A stretch of DNA of 64,000 nt from DATFNI01 sp963787205 (GTDB lineage: Bacteria > Bacteroidota > Rhodothermia > Balneolales > DATFMH01), in assembly GCA_963787205.1 (NCBI GenBank), contig CAWBCD010000028.1, forward strand, positions 62,001-126,000, in the 5' to 3' direction. The translations under genes and the position numbers were made by a program. Numbering within the stretch: position 1 is the first letter of the stretch; every line of letters begins with the position of its first letter. The notes beneath the pieces are model-generated. The model saw only the letters and a list, made by a program, of their open reading frames with translations. It made no database searches and had not been told where the DNA came from. Below are positions 36,486 through 45,040 of this stretch, one piece after another.

Positions 36486-36516
36486 ACTTTTACCTGCGCC
36501 ATAGCATCATCGGGAG

Positions 36517-36543
36517 ACCCCACCTTGTGTGGGGTTTTTTTTT
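36517..36543 (+). terminator. Intrinsic terminator of DUF4382 gene 2
   Basis: Stem ACCCCAC (36517-36523) / GTGGGGT (36529-36535) with a 5-base loop, followed by nine T residues. Confidence 0.9.
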
Positions 36544-36782
36544 GTCTTTTGGAGGCTGATTAACACAAAAACGATTGGTGGTTATTCTGTCTTCAACTTC
36601 TAATCCCGTCAGAGACAAAGAAGAGCTCACCAATCTGTCACTGTGTCCGTACCTCAATTCCCTGTAGGTGATACCGGTGTGATTATACCTATAAAAAACA
36701 TTTTGGAATGACCGGACAAATATTAATTTTAAGAAGGCTTGGTGAACTTTTATATATGTGGATTCGAAGATTAGGTGATGTT

Positions 36783-37181
36783 ATGTATAAAAGGAATAAA
36801 ATAGTTGGTTCGTTTATTTTGCTGCTCCTTCTCACTGCGTGCAGTATCACGGTAGGTAATCATAAACAGCGGTACAGTGTTTACGGGAGCTGGAAACTTG
36901 TTCAGGTGTCGGGCGGACCAGACGGCAATGCGAGTAATGTTAATAAATCGCAGCATCTTCAGTTCAATACCGATAATACATTCGCATGGTATCATGGCAG
37001 TACGTTATGGGCTCACGGCAAGGCCGATTTTTTCATGGAGAATAATGTACCGGTTGTCCAATTTACCCCGGTCGAGAATGTGACTATAGTAAATAAGCGG
37101 TATTCACTGACCGAACAATCTCAGTTGCGGCTTACCGATGAGTGCTCGGGTTGCTATCTTTATATATTCGGTCCGAAATGA
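36783..37181 (+). CDS. Small lipoprotein, lipocalin-like or META-like
   Basis: 132 residues from the ATG at 36783, which yields a lipoprotein signal (MYKRNKIVGSFILLLLLTAC); the frame continues upstream to 36708 but without a signal. The mature part is a single small beta-rich domain: YGSWKLVQVSGGPDGNAS, LQFNTDNTFAWYHGSTLWAH and LTEQSQLRLTDECSGCYLYI. The pattern resembles lipocalin-like or META-type lipoproteins. It follows the two DUF4382 genes but is preceded by a terminator and a 240-bp gap. Confidence 0.7.
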   Translation: MYKRNKIVGSFILLLLLTACSITVGNHKQRYSVYGSWKLVQVSGGPDGNASNVNKSQHLQFNTDNTFAWYHGSTLWAHGKADFFMENNVPVVQFTPVENVTIVNKRYSLTEQSQLRLTDECSGCYLYIFGPK

Positions 37182-37949
37182 CGGGTGTATTTCAGATGTT
37201 TTGTGTCGTTATTATGTTTATAGGCATCTGATTTATTGTTTCTTGTATTGATTAACGTGGGTTTGATATAAGAATATGGTGTCTATTCAATCCCGAAGGT
37301 GTCAGGGAGTTAATCTGACTTTTTAAATAAAAAACCCTGTAACCCTGGCTATTCTGACCAAAATCCCCCGCGGAGGATTTTGGTCTTCCTTTAAAATAAG
37401 GTGAGTTCGATATAAGAAAACAACCTCTCAATGTCATTTCGACCGATGTGGAGTCCCGATTTGTTGGCAAGCTCCTGATGAGAAGGGGTAATTGCCCCGG
37501 CATTCATGCCGGGTATCCATGAAACAAAATTTGTATTGCAGGGTTTTAACCCTTTTATGCACTCACGGGAAGGGCTAAAGCCCTTGTCTGTAGTCAGATT
37601 TTCCAACCCCGGCCTGAAGACCGGGGCAATTCTGACATTATATGCAAGGGTTAATCAGCCATTTCGGTTATTGGAAGGTCCCTCATGACATTAGAGTTGT
37701 TATTTTATTTGCATTGGGTTTTTATGTTGAACTCACGTAAATACTAAGGGGAATAATATTAGTCTTCTTTATCTGGATCTGACGTTGTTTAAGGCGAATT
37801 TATAAAATTACGAGGCCTATTATAAAAGCGTTAGTCGTATTGATTTGATCAATAATCAGGGAGAGTTGAATGTGATGGGCGGCTGTTCTGATTGCTATAA
37901 TATACCTTTGTAAAATCCATGTAATGCCATTTCAGGAGTTTGGGGGCCG
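37182..37949. repeat. Non-coding region packed with hairpins, bounded by inverted 15-mers
   Basis: No gene. It contains: a perfect hairpin GACCAAAATCC/GGATTTTGGTC (37356-37366 and 37375-37385); TGAGTTCGATATAAG at 37402-37416, with an inverted near-copy at 37722-37737 (TTATGTTGAACTCACG) and a direct near-copy at 37258-37273 (TGGGTTTGATATAAGA); and, between them, stems CCCGGCATTCATGCCGGG, GGGTTTTAACCC, GGGCTAAAGCCC and CCCCGGCCTGAAGACCGGGG. The 37402 15-mer is also present inverted at 24466-24480. It could be a non-autonomous element of ~340 bp or a REP cluster. No target duplication was found. Confidence 0.65.
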
Positions 37950-38933
37950 TTATTTGACTACAAATGGTCCGAATTGATGATGTCGCCGCGAAAGGGTGTC
38001 GGCATAAGGCGGGTACGGGCAGTCAATCGGTTTCTTCGACAGATCCGGGTAGTCGTGTTCCTTCCCGGGCAGGTCAGGCCTGGGTTGATCGTTGATATAA
38101 GCAGCCACGTCATATGCCTGGCCATCCGTCAGTTCAGGATGATTATATACTGTGCCAAATGGCATGTTTCCTTTAATGAATCGTGCGGCTGTTATCACCC
38201 GGTGCATACCGGCTCCCTGGTTGAAGCTGTCGCCCCCCCAAAGCGGCGGATACTGATATCCCTTTGAAGAATCACCCGGAGCGTTTAGTCGCCCTGCACC
38301 GTTTACGCCATGGCATCGTATGCAATTAGCCAGGAAAACAGCTTTCCCGTGTGAGAGGTTCGCGGCCCGGTCTGGCAAGTTAATAGGTAAGAACCCCGTT
38401 CCTTTGGGTTTTTTAACCTGTTTTCCATCTTTATTTAATGATTGGAAATAAGCCACAATGGCCTTCATTTCTATGCTGTTGACTGGGAGTGGCTTGCCGT
38501 TCATGCTGCGCTGCATGCATCCGTTAATGCGGCCTTCAATGGATACGATGGTATCGGCGCGGCCCATGAATTTAGGGTATCGGTGGAGAACGTCGATAAA
38601 GGACGCCGAGAACATTTTCCTGCCGGCATCGAGGTGGCAGTTCGTACAGGCAAGATGGTTGCCCGCAAAGCGCATGGCGGTATCGGGAACATCGGGACCG
38701 ATGAATGAGGCGGTCTGCGTCAGCAGCAAAAAGCCGTAGTGGACCAGGTGCGACTGAGATATCTTATGCCGGGTCGGAGTGGTCTTCGTGGTATTCTTTA
38801 TGCTGACACTATTATTTGGTTTCGGATTCAAATGCTCGTAAAACACCAGCCCCATAACAGAGGCAAAAATCACAGCTGCCGGCAAAATCGTCTTAAGCCG
38901 AAATGGATGTCGCTGATTCCTTCTGTTATGCAT
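37950..38933 (-). CDS. tsdA: Dihaem c-type cytochrome, thiosulfate dehydrogenase (TsdA) type
   Basis: 327 residues, N-terminal membrane anchor or signal (residues 15-32). Two CxxCH haem sites: C96-TN-C99-H100 (GNHLACTNCHLDAG) and C204-IR-C207-H208. TsdA family marks are GRINGCMQRSMNGKPLP (Cys139 at the position of the unusual Cys haem ligand), YQYPPLWGGDSFNQGAGMHR, AARFIKGNMPFG and AYDVAAYINDQPRPDLPGKE. TsdA oxidises thiosulfate to tetrathionate, or the reverse, in the periplasm. It is a single gene; no partner cytochrome (TsdB) is adjacent. Confidence 0.88.
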   Translation of the reverse strand: MHNRRNQRHPFRLKTILPAAVIFASVMGLVFYEHLNPKPNNSVSIKNTTKTTPTRHKISQSHLVHYGFLLLTQTASFIGPDVPDTAMRFAGNHLACTNCHLDAGRKMFSASFIDVLHRYPKFMGRADTIVSIEGRINGCMQRSMNGKPLPVNSIEMKAIVAYFQSLNKDGKQVKKPKGTGFLPINLPDRAANLSHGKAVFLANCIRCHGVNGAGRLNAPGDSSKGYQYPPLWGGDSFNQGAGMHRVITAARFIKGNMPFGTVYNHPELTDGQAYDVAAYINDQPRPDLPGKEHDYPDLSKKPIDCPYPPYADTLSRRHHQFGPFVVK

Positions 38934-39169
38934 AAATCTGATAAAAACCTGATCGTAACCTGTTTATGATAGTACCGGTAAGCAAAGTGTTTGTCAACAA
39001 CAAGGTGATAGTATAAGATGAATAAAGAAAGATTTGGACAAACTTAAGTCCATCGTTTTATCAAATGAACAGGCAGAACTATGAATGAAAGAGCATGAGA
39101 TTGTGTTTAATCTGCTCATCTGCAAAAGGCATTATGGAGAAGAATTGAAGTAAAAAGATCTATCGTTTT

Positions 39170-40120
39170 ATGGAATACAGGAGGTTGGGGAATACAGAGC
39201 TGACTATTGCGCCCATTGTTTTTGGTGGAAATGTGTTTGGCTGGACCATCGATAAAAAGCAGTCCTTTGAAATGCTTGACGAATTTGTGGCAGCCGGTTT
39301 TGATGCCGTTGATACGGCTGATGTGTATTCACGATGGGTAGAGGGCAATAAAGGCGGTGAATCGGAAACCATCATTGGTGAATGGATGAGATCCCGCGGA
39401 AACCGAGATAAGATGACCGTAATTACCAAGGTTGGCTCTGATGTTGGTCAGGGCCATAAGGATCTGACTGAGAAGCATATTCTGGATGCCGTTGATAAAT
39501 CGCTGGCCAGGCTCCAAACAGATTACATCGATCTGTATCTGACTCATTGGGATGATGACCGTACACCGGTCGAAGAAACACTCGGTGCCTATAAAAAACT
39601 GATTGATGCAGGAAAAGTGAGATGGATTGGTGCTTCCAACCTGTCACCTGAAAGACTTCAGGCATCACTGGATGCCAGTAAAGGCGGTGATTTGCCCAGA
39701 TACGAGGTATTCCAGCCCGAATATAACTTGTACGATCGTCAGGGATTTGAGCACGGTGTAGGATCCTTGTGTCGTGATAACGGTTTGGGTGTAATCACAT
39801 ACTACTCATTGGCGAATGGTTTTCTAAGCGGCAAATATCGGGCAGAGAAAGATCAGAATAAAAGTGTTCGTGGCAGTCGTGCCCTGAAGTATATGAATGA
39901 CAGGGGATTTCGCATCCTTGGCGCATTGGATAAACTCTCAGACAAACACGAGGTCAGTCAGGCTGGGATTGCGCTTGCATGGCTGATTAACAAACCACCG
40001 GTAACAACCCCCATTGTGAGCGCCACAAAAATCAGACACCTGAAATCATTTACCGAAGCTGCAGAGCTCGATCTGGATGACGATGACATGGCACTGCTTG
40101 ATGAGGCTTCAGCTTATTGA
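39170..40120 (+). CDS. Aldo/keto reductase
   Basis: 316 residues, NAD(P)H-dependent oxidoreductase with a TIM-barrel fold. MEYRRLGNTELTIAPIVFGG, then catalytic Asp and Tyr in DAVDTADVYSRWVEG, Lys in MTVITKVGSDVG and His in DLYLTHWDDDRTP. Signature segment GKVRWIGASNLSPERLQASL. Cofactor region VTTPIVSATKIRHLKSF. It resembles the large NADP-dependent YajO/AKR group; substrate unknown. It is flanked by non-coding sequence on both sides and probably monocistronic. Confidence 0.95.
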   Translation: MEYRRLGNTELTIAPIVFGGNVFGWTIDKKQSFEMLDEFVAAGFDAVDTADVYSRWVEGNKGGESETIIGEWMRSRGNRDKMTVITKVGSDVGQGHKDLTEKHILDAVDKSLARLQTDYIDLYLTHWDDDRTPVEETLGAYKKLIDAGKVRWIGASNLSPERLQASLDASKGGDLPRYEVFQPEYNLYDRQGFEHGVGSLCRDNGLGVITYYSLANGFLSGKYRAEKDQNKSVRGSRALKYMNDRGFRILGALDKLSDKHEVSQAGIALAWLINKPPVTTPIVSATKIRHLKSFTEAAELDLDDDDMALLDEASAY

Positions 40121-40507
40121 GGGATATTTCAACACAACCCCAAAAGACAATCTTGTTCTCTCAAAAAAGAGGTCATTTATTTGAAATTCAGCAGCGTACA
40201 TTATGTTTATAAGCATGTGTTTTTTATACATTATTTTATGATCTTAGCGATCTTCGCGGTTATTCTATCGACTTTGTCTCGCGATACAATTTCCGGTAAC
40301 CCAACAATCTTCAAATTTGATCCCAATGAAGCTTGAAATGATAAAAGTATTCAAACTTTATAAGGTTTGATTATTTGGGTAATAATGGTTTGATCTTATG
40401 CCCTCCATTAGATTTATATCACCTCATTTTAAGGGATTATCAGTGTAAATATCAGTAATATATAAAGTCGGTTATATAAGATGGTGGGAGGGTAAAATTC
40501 AGATAGC
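40121..40507. other. Intergenic region
   Basis: 387 bp, AT-rich, with low-complexity AAATTTGATCCC-type text. No gene, hairpin or repeat that I can support. Confidence 0.5.
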
Positions 40508-41332
40508 ATGATGAAAGAACATCAATTATTCGTCATCAGGATACTGGCCATATTACTGGCAGCACTCCTGATCGTTGTATCAAGCTTCGGGGCTTTTGTT
40601 GAAGCTACCTACTCGAGAGAAGTTTCCTCCATGGCCACGCAGGGTGTAGGGCAGGATCTGGTAAACCTGTTCATCGTTTCCCCGTTATTACTGCTATCGT
40701 TGATCTTCATGGAGAAAAATAGCAAGGCGGCCACATTCATTTTTGGTGGCACCGTTTTATATGTGCTGTATTCGTTTGTTATCTATAGCTTTGGCGTTCA
40801 TTTTAATAATCTGTTCCTCCTGTACTGTTTGATCTTAGGAAGTTCGCTTTATCTGTTTATTCTGTACATCTCCTATGTGAGCGGGATGGACGTAAAGCAT
40901 TGGTTTGAGGACAGCATACCTGTAAAAACGATAGGTGGATATTTCTTTCTGGTCGCTGTGATTTTCTATTTTCTGTGGTTAAGCGACATCCTTCCTGCCA
41001 TTATCAATGACACGATTCCTGAAAGTGTCATGGAATACGACCTCCTGGTTAATCCTGTACATGTAATGGACCTGGCAATTGCTCTGCCTGCTTTGATCAT
41101 AACGGCCATACTGCTGATAAAAAAGAATCAACTGGGATATATACTGACCCCAATTTTACTGGTGTTTACCATTCTGTTGACCATCGCACTGGCAGCTATG
41201 GTTATTTCATTGCAGATCAAAAAAATGATGACCGACGGTTCCATTGCGGGGTTTTTTGTGATTCCGGTACTGTTCAGTTCCACCTTCCTGATTCTGTTTC
41301 TCCGCCGGATGAAAAGACCGGTAACGATGTGA
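40508..41332 (+). CDS. Hypothetical polytopic membrane protein
   Basis: 274 residues with about seven hydrophobic segments (e.g. VIRILAILLAALLIVVSSFG, LLLLSLIFMEKNSK, ATFIFGGTVLYVLYSFVIYS and TIGGYFFLVAVIFYFLWLSD). A short Asp/Glu/Pro loop (ILPAIINDTIPESVMEYDLL) lies between helices 5 and 6. No family motif is recognised. A second ATG follows at 40511. It is isolated from other genes. Confidence 0.75.
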   Translation: MMKEHQLFVIRILAILLAALLIVVSSFGAFVEATYSREVSSMATQGVGQDLVNLFIVSPLLLLSLIFMEKNSKAATFIFGGTVLYVLYSFVIYSFGVHFNNLFLLYCLILGSSLYLFILYISYVSGMDVKHWFEDSIPVKTIGGYFFLVAVIFYFLWLSDILPAIINDTIPESVMEYDLLVNPVHVMDLAIALPALIITAILLIKKNQLGYILTPILLVFTILLTIALAAMVISLQIKKMMTDGSIAGFFVIPVLFSSTFLILFLRRMKRPVTM

Positions 41333-41389
41333 GTGTGTTAGAAACATATCCTGGCCATTCGTTGAACAGTATCAACCCAGCCAAAAGAA

Positions 41390-41569
41390 TGTCATCCTGA
41401 TGCCCCGAAATCTTTCGGGGTGTAGGATCTCGAAGCATGCGAGCAGCGATGGTTTCACCTGCATTGATCGTTCCCGTGACGCCTTGCCCACAACTAAATT
41501 ACATGGTGAATAATCCGGGTTAACGTTCCGATGCATTGGGATCACCCATAAATGGGGTTCAGAATGACA
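41390..41569. repeat. 180-bp segment with TGTCATYCTGA inverted ends
   Basis: TGTCATCCTGA at 41390-41400 and TCAGAATGACA at 41559-41569 are inverted repeats (10 of 11). Just inside the left end is the hairpin CCCCGAAATCTTTCGGGG. No flanking duplication is seen. It resembles interspersed repeat text common in this bacterial group. It fills the gap between the convergent membrane-protein and E1 genes. Confidence 0.6.
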
Positions 41570-41593
41570 GTGGTTGTGTTTGGTGGTGAGGTA

Positions 41594-43585
41594 TTAATAA
41601 TCCAATAACTTCCTAATCACTCCATCAAGCCGGCTCGTTGCTAAATAATCATCCTCAAGGGTCTTCGCCGTGGGTATGGGTGTATCCAGCGAAGCACATC
41701 GCATCACCGGGGCATCCAGGTATTCAAAGCAGTGCTCGGAGATGAGTGCCGCCATCTCGCTCATTGGTCCCATAGTCAGGGATGCTTCCTGCAAGAGCAA
41801 TGCCCGGTTGGTTTTTTGGAGTGAAGAACGGACCTTTTCTAAATCCATCGGCAACACCGTTCTCAGATCCACAATCTCCAGCTCCACATCTTCATCCTGC
41901 CATTTTGATGCGGCTTCAATGGCCCATTGTACTCCCATCCCGTAGGTGATGATGGTAGCATCCGTTCCTTCACGAAGAACTTGTGCACGACCAAGTTCTT
42001 CCGCCTCAATATGTTCCGGGACATCTCCTTTCAGACTCCGGTAGAGTCTCTTATGCTCAAAAACAAGTACGGGATTGGGATCGAGCAATGCACTGTACGT
42101 GAGAATCTGGGCATCCTCGACGGTAGCCGGACACACAATCTTCAATCCGGCATGCATCATAAACCAGCTTTCAGGGGATTCCGAGTGGAAGGGTCCCGCA
42201 CCGACCCCACCGCCGTACGGGCAGCGGATCGTCACATTCACAGGCGGAGACCAGCGGTAATGCGACCGAGACAAATTGTTGACGATTTGATTATATCCGC
42301 ACGTAATAAAATCGGCAAACTGCATTTCTACAACCGGCTTAAGTTCTAGAAGCGCAAGTCCGTAGGCCACACCTATGGCTGACGATTCCACAATCGGGGT
42401 ATTCCTGACACGATCGGTTCCGTATTTTTCAGCAAATCCCTGGGTCACTTTAAATACACCGCCATATTCGGCGATATCCTGACCCATGATGAGCACCGAT
42501 TCGTCTTCGTCCATTGCCTGCTGCAGGGCCGCGGTGACGGCGTCTATGTACCTCCGGTTGACCTGTTTCCCATTAGTGGTTGTTTCTTCTGATTTCAGGT
42601 TATAAAATGGGGAGTAAACCTTTTGTTCTTCCCGACTTGTGTCTGGTTCCGGGTAAGGAGCGTCCAGAGCTTTCTCAAGTGCCGGCGTAAACCAGTTGTC
42701 CACTTCTTTTCTGATCTGTTCCTTCTCGTCATCGGACATCTTGTACTTGTCTTCCAGCAACTGTTCGACGCGCAGTATCGGATCTTTCTTTCCCCATTCC
42801 TCGAACAGATCACCTGGCACATAAGCGGTGCCAGAGGCTTCTTCGTGACCTCGCATCCGGAACGTCATGGCCTCGACCAAAACCGGTCTGTTTGTGACGG
42901 CGACTTGTTTTCTCAGACCAGAGATCGTCTTATGCACTTCGCGGATATCGTTGCCGTCTATACGAACCCCGTCAATTCCATATCCTCTTGCACGGTCGAC
43001 CAGCCGTTCGCAGGCATATTGTTCGTTTACCGGCGTTGACAGACCATATCCGTTGTTTTCGATCAGGAAGATGACAGGCAGCTTCCAAACCGCGGCCAGG
43101 TTTATCGCCTCGTGAAAATCTCCTTCACTCGAGGCACCGTCGCCCGTAAAGCTCAGTGCCACCATATCTTCTTTCTTCAATTTGGAGGCCAGAGCCAGGC
43201 CGTCGGCCACTGGCATCATGGCCGCGAGGTGGGATATCATCCCGATAATCCGGTATTCAGGGATGCCGAAATGGAATGACCGTTCCCGACCGCCGGTGAA
43301 TCCGTCCGCCTTGCCCATGAGCTGACAGAACAGCTTGTACAGGTCGACATCACGTGTTGTAAAAACGCCCAAATTGCGGTGCATGGGCAGGATATAGTCA
43401 TCTCTGTGCATGGCAAGAGTGGCGCCGACGGCAATGGCTTCCTGACCGATTCCGGAAAACCATTTACTGATTCTGTTTTGTCTCAGAAGATTTAACATAC
43501 GTTCTTCTATACGTCGTGGACGCAATAATAGACGGTACAGATGAAGAATTTTTTGTCGCTCGGAATTTTTTATGGACGATGGCAT
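41594..43585 (-). CDS. 2-oxoacid dehydrogenase E1, fused alpha and beta subunits
   Basis: 663 residues. The alpha half (1-330) has GIGQEAIAVGATLAMHRDDY, the TPP motif GDGASSEGDFHEAINLAAVW (~147-166) ending in ENNGYGLSTP, and NRPVLVEAMTFRMRGHEEAS. The beta half (340-663) has EDESVLIMGQDIAEYGGVFK, NTPIVESSAIGVAYGLALLE, RCPYGGGVGAGPFHSESPES and NRALLLQEASLTMGPMSEMA. This fused form is typical of the branched-chain 2-oxoacid (2-oxoisovalerate) enzyme in Bacteroidota-type bacteria. E2 and E3 are not in the window. It is transcribed away from the polyamine operon. Confidence 0.95.
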   Translation of the reverse strand: MPSSIKNSERQKILHLYRLLLRPRRIEERMLNLLRQNRISKWFSGIGQEAIAVGATLAMHRDDYILPMHRNLGVFTTRDVDLYKLFCQLMGKADGFTGGRERSFHFGIPEYRIIGMISHLAAMMPVADGLALASKLKKEDMVALSFTGDGASSEGDFHEAINLAAVWKLPVIFLIENNGYGLSTPVNEQYACERLVDRARGYGIDGVRIDGNDIREVHKTISGLRKQVAVTNRPVLVEAMTFRMRGHEEASGTAYVPGDLFEEWGKKDPILRVEQLLEDKYKMSDDEKEQIRKEVDNWFTPALEKALDAPYPEPDTSREEQKVYSPFYNLKSEETTTNGKQVNRRYIDAVTAALQQAMDEDESVLIMGQDIAEYGGVFKVTQGFAEKYGTDRVRNTPIVESSAIGVAYGLALLELKPVVEMQFADFITCGYNQIVNNLSRSHYRWSPPVNVTIRCPYGGGVGAGPFHSESPESWFMMHAGLKIVCPATVEDAQILTYSALLDPNPVLVFEHKRLYRSLKGDVPEHIEAEELGRAQVLREGTDATIITYGMGVQWAIEAASKWQDEDVELEIVDLRTVLPMDLEKVRSSLQKTNRALLLQEASLTMGPMSEMAALISEHCFEYLDAPVMRCASLDTPIPTAKTLEDDYLATSRLDGVIRKLLDY

Positions 43586-43870
43586 TTATATAAATAGGAT
43601 TATGTGTATATTTGAAATTGATGCTCAAATGAGCAGGTTATTCTTTGATCACAATACTGTTATCTGGGGGATACGAAATTCTGTAACTGGGGTAAGTTAT
43701 CTGGAGAAACGATCAATATCCAAATAATTTATTTCCACCTGCATTACTGAAAATCACCCAACCAAACGTTTTTTTTGTAACCACACGTAATTTATGCATC
43801 TGCACTATTGAAGGGTTTAATCTCGCTTACTGTTTGTACTACGCTGGCGAATGCTGGTGTTGTTACCAAC
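43586..43870. other. Divergent promoter region between the E1 gene and speD
   Basis: About 285 bp, AT-rich, no gene. It must contain the promoters for the - strand E1 gene and for a + strand transcript that runs into the hairpin at 43871-43935. Confidence 0.5.
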
Positions 43871-43935
43871 ATGCAACGATATGTTAGCTGACATCGTTAA
43901 CTGTTTAACGTTCAGTAACATCCGTTGCATTTTTT
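43871..43935 (+). promoter_or_regulatory. Terminator-like leader hairpin upstream of speD
   Basis: Long stacked stem: ATGCAACG (43871-43878) pairs with CGTTGCAT (43923-43930), TGTTA with TAACA, CTGA with TCAG, and an inner CGTTAA-CTGT-TTAACG hairpin (43895-43910). It is followed by six T residues at 43930-43935. It lies 68 bases before speD and between divergent genes, so no upstream + strand gene needs terminating. This suggests an attenuator, or a short RNA, controlling the polyamine operon (inference). Confidence 0.65.
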
Positions 43936-44002
43936 GTATACATAAGTTGTTTTTTTTTACACTATTAATAATCACTCTTAACCGAATAGGTATGACGTTA
44001 GA

Positions 44003-44416
44003 ATGAAAGCTCTGGGTAGACAAATTCTTGTTGAATATTACGATTGCGATGTAGACATCATCAACGATGTCGAAGCGGTCGAAAGCACAATGCTGGCAGG
44101 AACCAAAGCTTCGCACGCCAGTATTATCTCGCATAACTTCCATAAATTCAGTCCTCACGGAGTAAGCGGAATCATCGTGATTGCCGAAAGTCATGTGGCC
44201 GTGCATACCTGGCCTGAATATGGTTATGCGGCTGTCGATATCTTTACCTGTGGTGATACTATCGATCCATGGATCATACAGGAACATCTTAAAAAAGCGT
44301 TCAAATCGACTAATGTTTCGAGTATGGAATTGAAACGTGGTATGTTTCGTGTCGAAGAGGGCAAAGAGCTTTTGTTTAAACCGCAGAATGCGGAGAAAAT
44401 TCAATCTATCTATTAA
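44003..44416 (+). CDS. speD: S-adenosylmethionine decarboxylase proenzyme
   Basis: 137 residues, the short prokaryotic class 1b proenzyme. It self-cleaves at Glu62-Ser63 in IVIAESHVAVHTWPEYGYAA to make a pyruvoyl Ser63. Other marks are FSPHGVSG, VDIFTCGDTIDPWIIQEHL and MELKRGMFR. It produces decarboxylated SAM, the aminopropyl donor for spermidine. First gene of a three-gene operon, 21 bp before the arginine decarboxylase gene. Confidence 0.97.
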   Translation: MKALGRQILVEYYDCDVDIINDVEAVESTMLAGTKASHASIISHNFHKFSPHGVSGIIVIAESHVAVHTWPEYGYAAVDIFTCGDTIDPWIIQEHLKKAFKSTNVSSMELKRGMFRVEEGKELLFKPQNAEKIQSIY

Positions 44417-44437
44417 TATAACCGGGAGTTTTGTTGA

Positions 44438-44944
44438 ATGAATACCCTCACTGAGCGGGCTGTTGCCAAATTTAGCATGGTTAAGACCCCCAATGTGTAC
44501 TGCTTGGTCAAAGGAGTTGGTGAATCCAGGATGCCGCTGAATGCGTTTGATATGGCATTGCTTGACGCCGGTGTCGGAGACACAAACCTTGTGAGGATGA
44601 GCAGTATTGTTCCCCCATCATGTGAGATGGTCGATGAGGTTATACTGCCCCCCGGCGGACTCATTCCCATTGCTTATGCCTCGTACGAATCGCGTAATCC
44701 CGGAGAGACGATTTCGGCATCTATTGCCGTAGGGATACCTGAAGATCCTACACTTCCGGGCGTCATTATGGAATACGAAGATGCCGAACCTCTCGATGAG
44801 GTGGAACGTATCGTTCGGCAAATGGTTGTCGACGCGTTCGAATACCGCAACCGGGAACTAAAACAGATCCATTCCGTAGGCAGCGAGCACGTCGTTGAAA
44901 ACTGCGGATCTGTATTTGCCGGAGCCGTGCTCTGGTATAAATGA
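44438..44944 (+). CDS. pdaD: Pyruvoyl-dependent arginine decarboxylase proenzyme
   Basis: 168 residues. The self-cleavage site is Ser55-Ser56 in NLVRMSSIVPPSCE. GVGESRMPLNAFDMALLDAG, PPGGLIPIAYASYESRNPGE and the late EHVVENCGSVFAGAVLWYK match the PvlArgDC family. It converts arginine to agmatine without PLP. Its placement between speD and speE points to spermidine made from arginine; no agmatinase or agmatine deiminase gene is in the window. Confidence 0.94.
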   Translation: MNTLTERAVAKFSMVKTPNVYCLVKGVGESRMPLNAFDMALLDAGVGDTNLVRMSSIVPPSCEMVDEVILPPGGLIPIAYASYESRNPGETISASIAVGIPEDPTLPGVIMEYEDAEPLDEVERIVRQMVVDAFEYRNRELKQIHSVGSEHVVENCGSVFAGAVLWYK

Positions 44945-44965
44945 TAATTTTTTAGATAATTTTTG

Positions 44966-44997
44966 ACATAGGGGCGATTCGCGAATCGCCCCTATGT
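44966..44997. repeat. Perfect 32-bp palindrome between pdaD and speE
   Basis: ACATAGGGGCGATTCG and its exact reverse complement stand next to each other with no loop. It belongs to the same GGGGC(G/A)ATTC-type family as the hairpin at 48831-48864 and the head of the array at 45971. Within an operon it could attenuate or process the mRNA. Confidence 0.9.
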
Positions 44998-45040
44998 ATT
45001 TATTATAACCGCTAATTATTAATTTTTACTACTTTTTTTG

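Noticed and set aside
41390..41569. Treating the TGTCATYCTGA-bounded segment as a transposed element
   Set aside because: Inverted ends are present but no target duplication or second copy in the window; listed only as a repeat.
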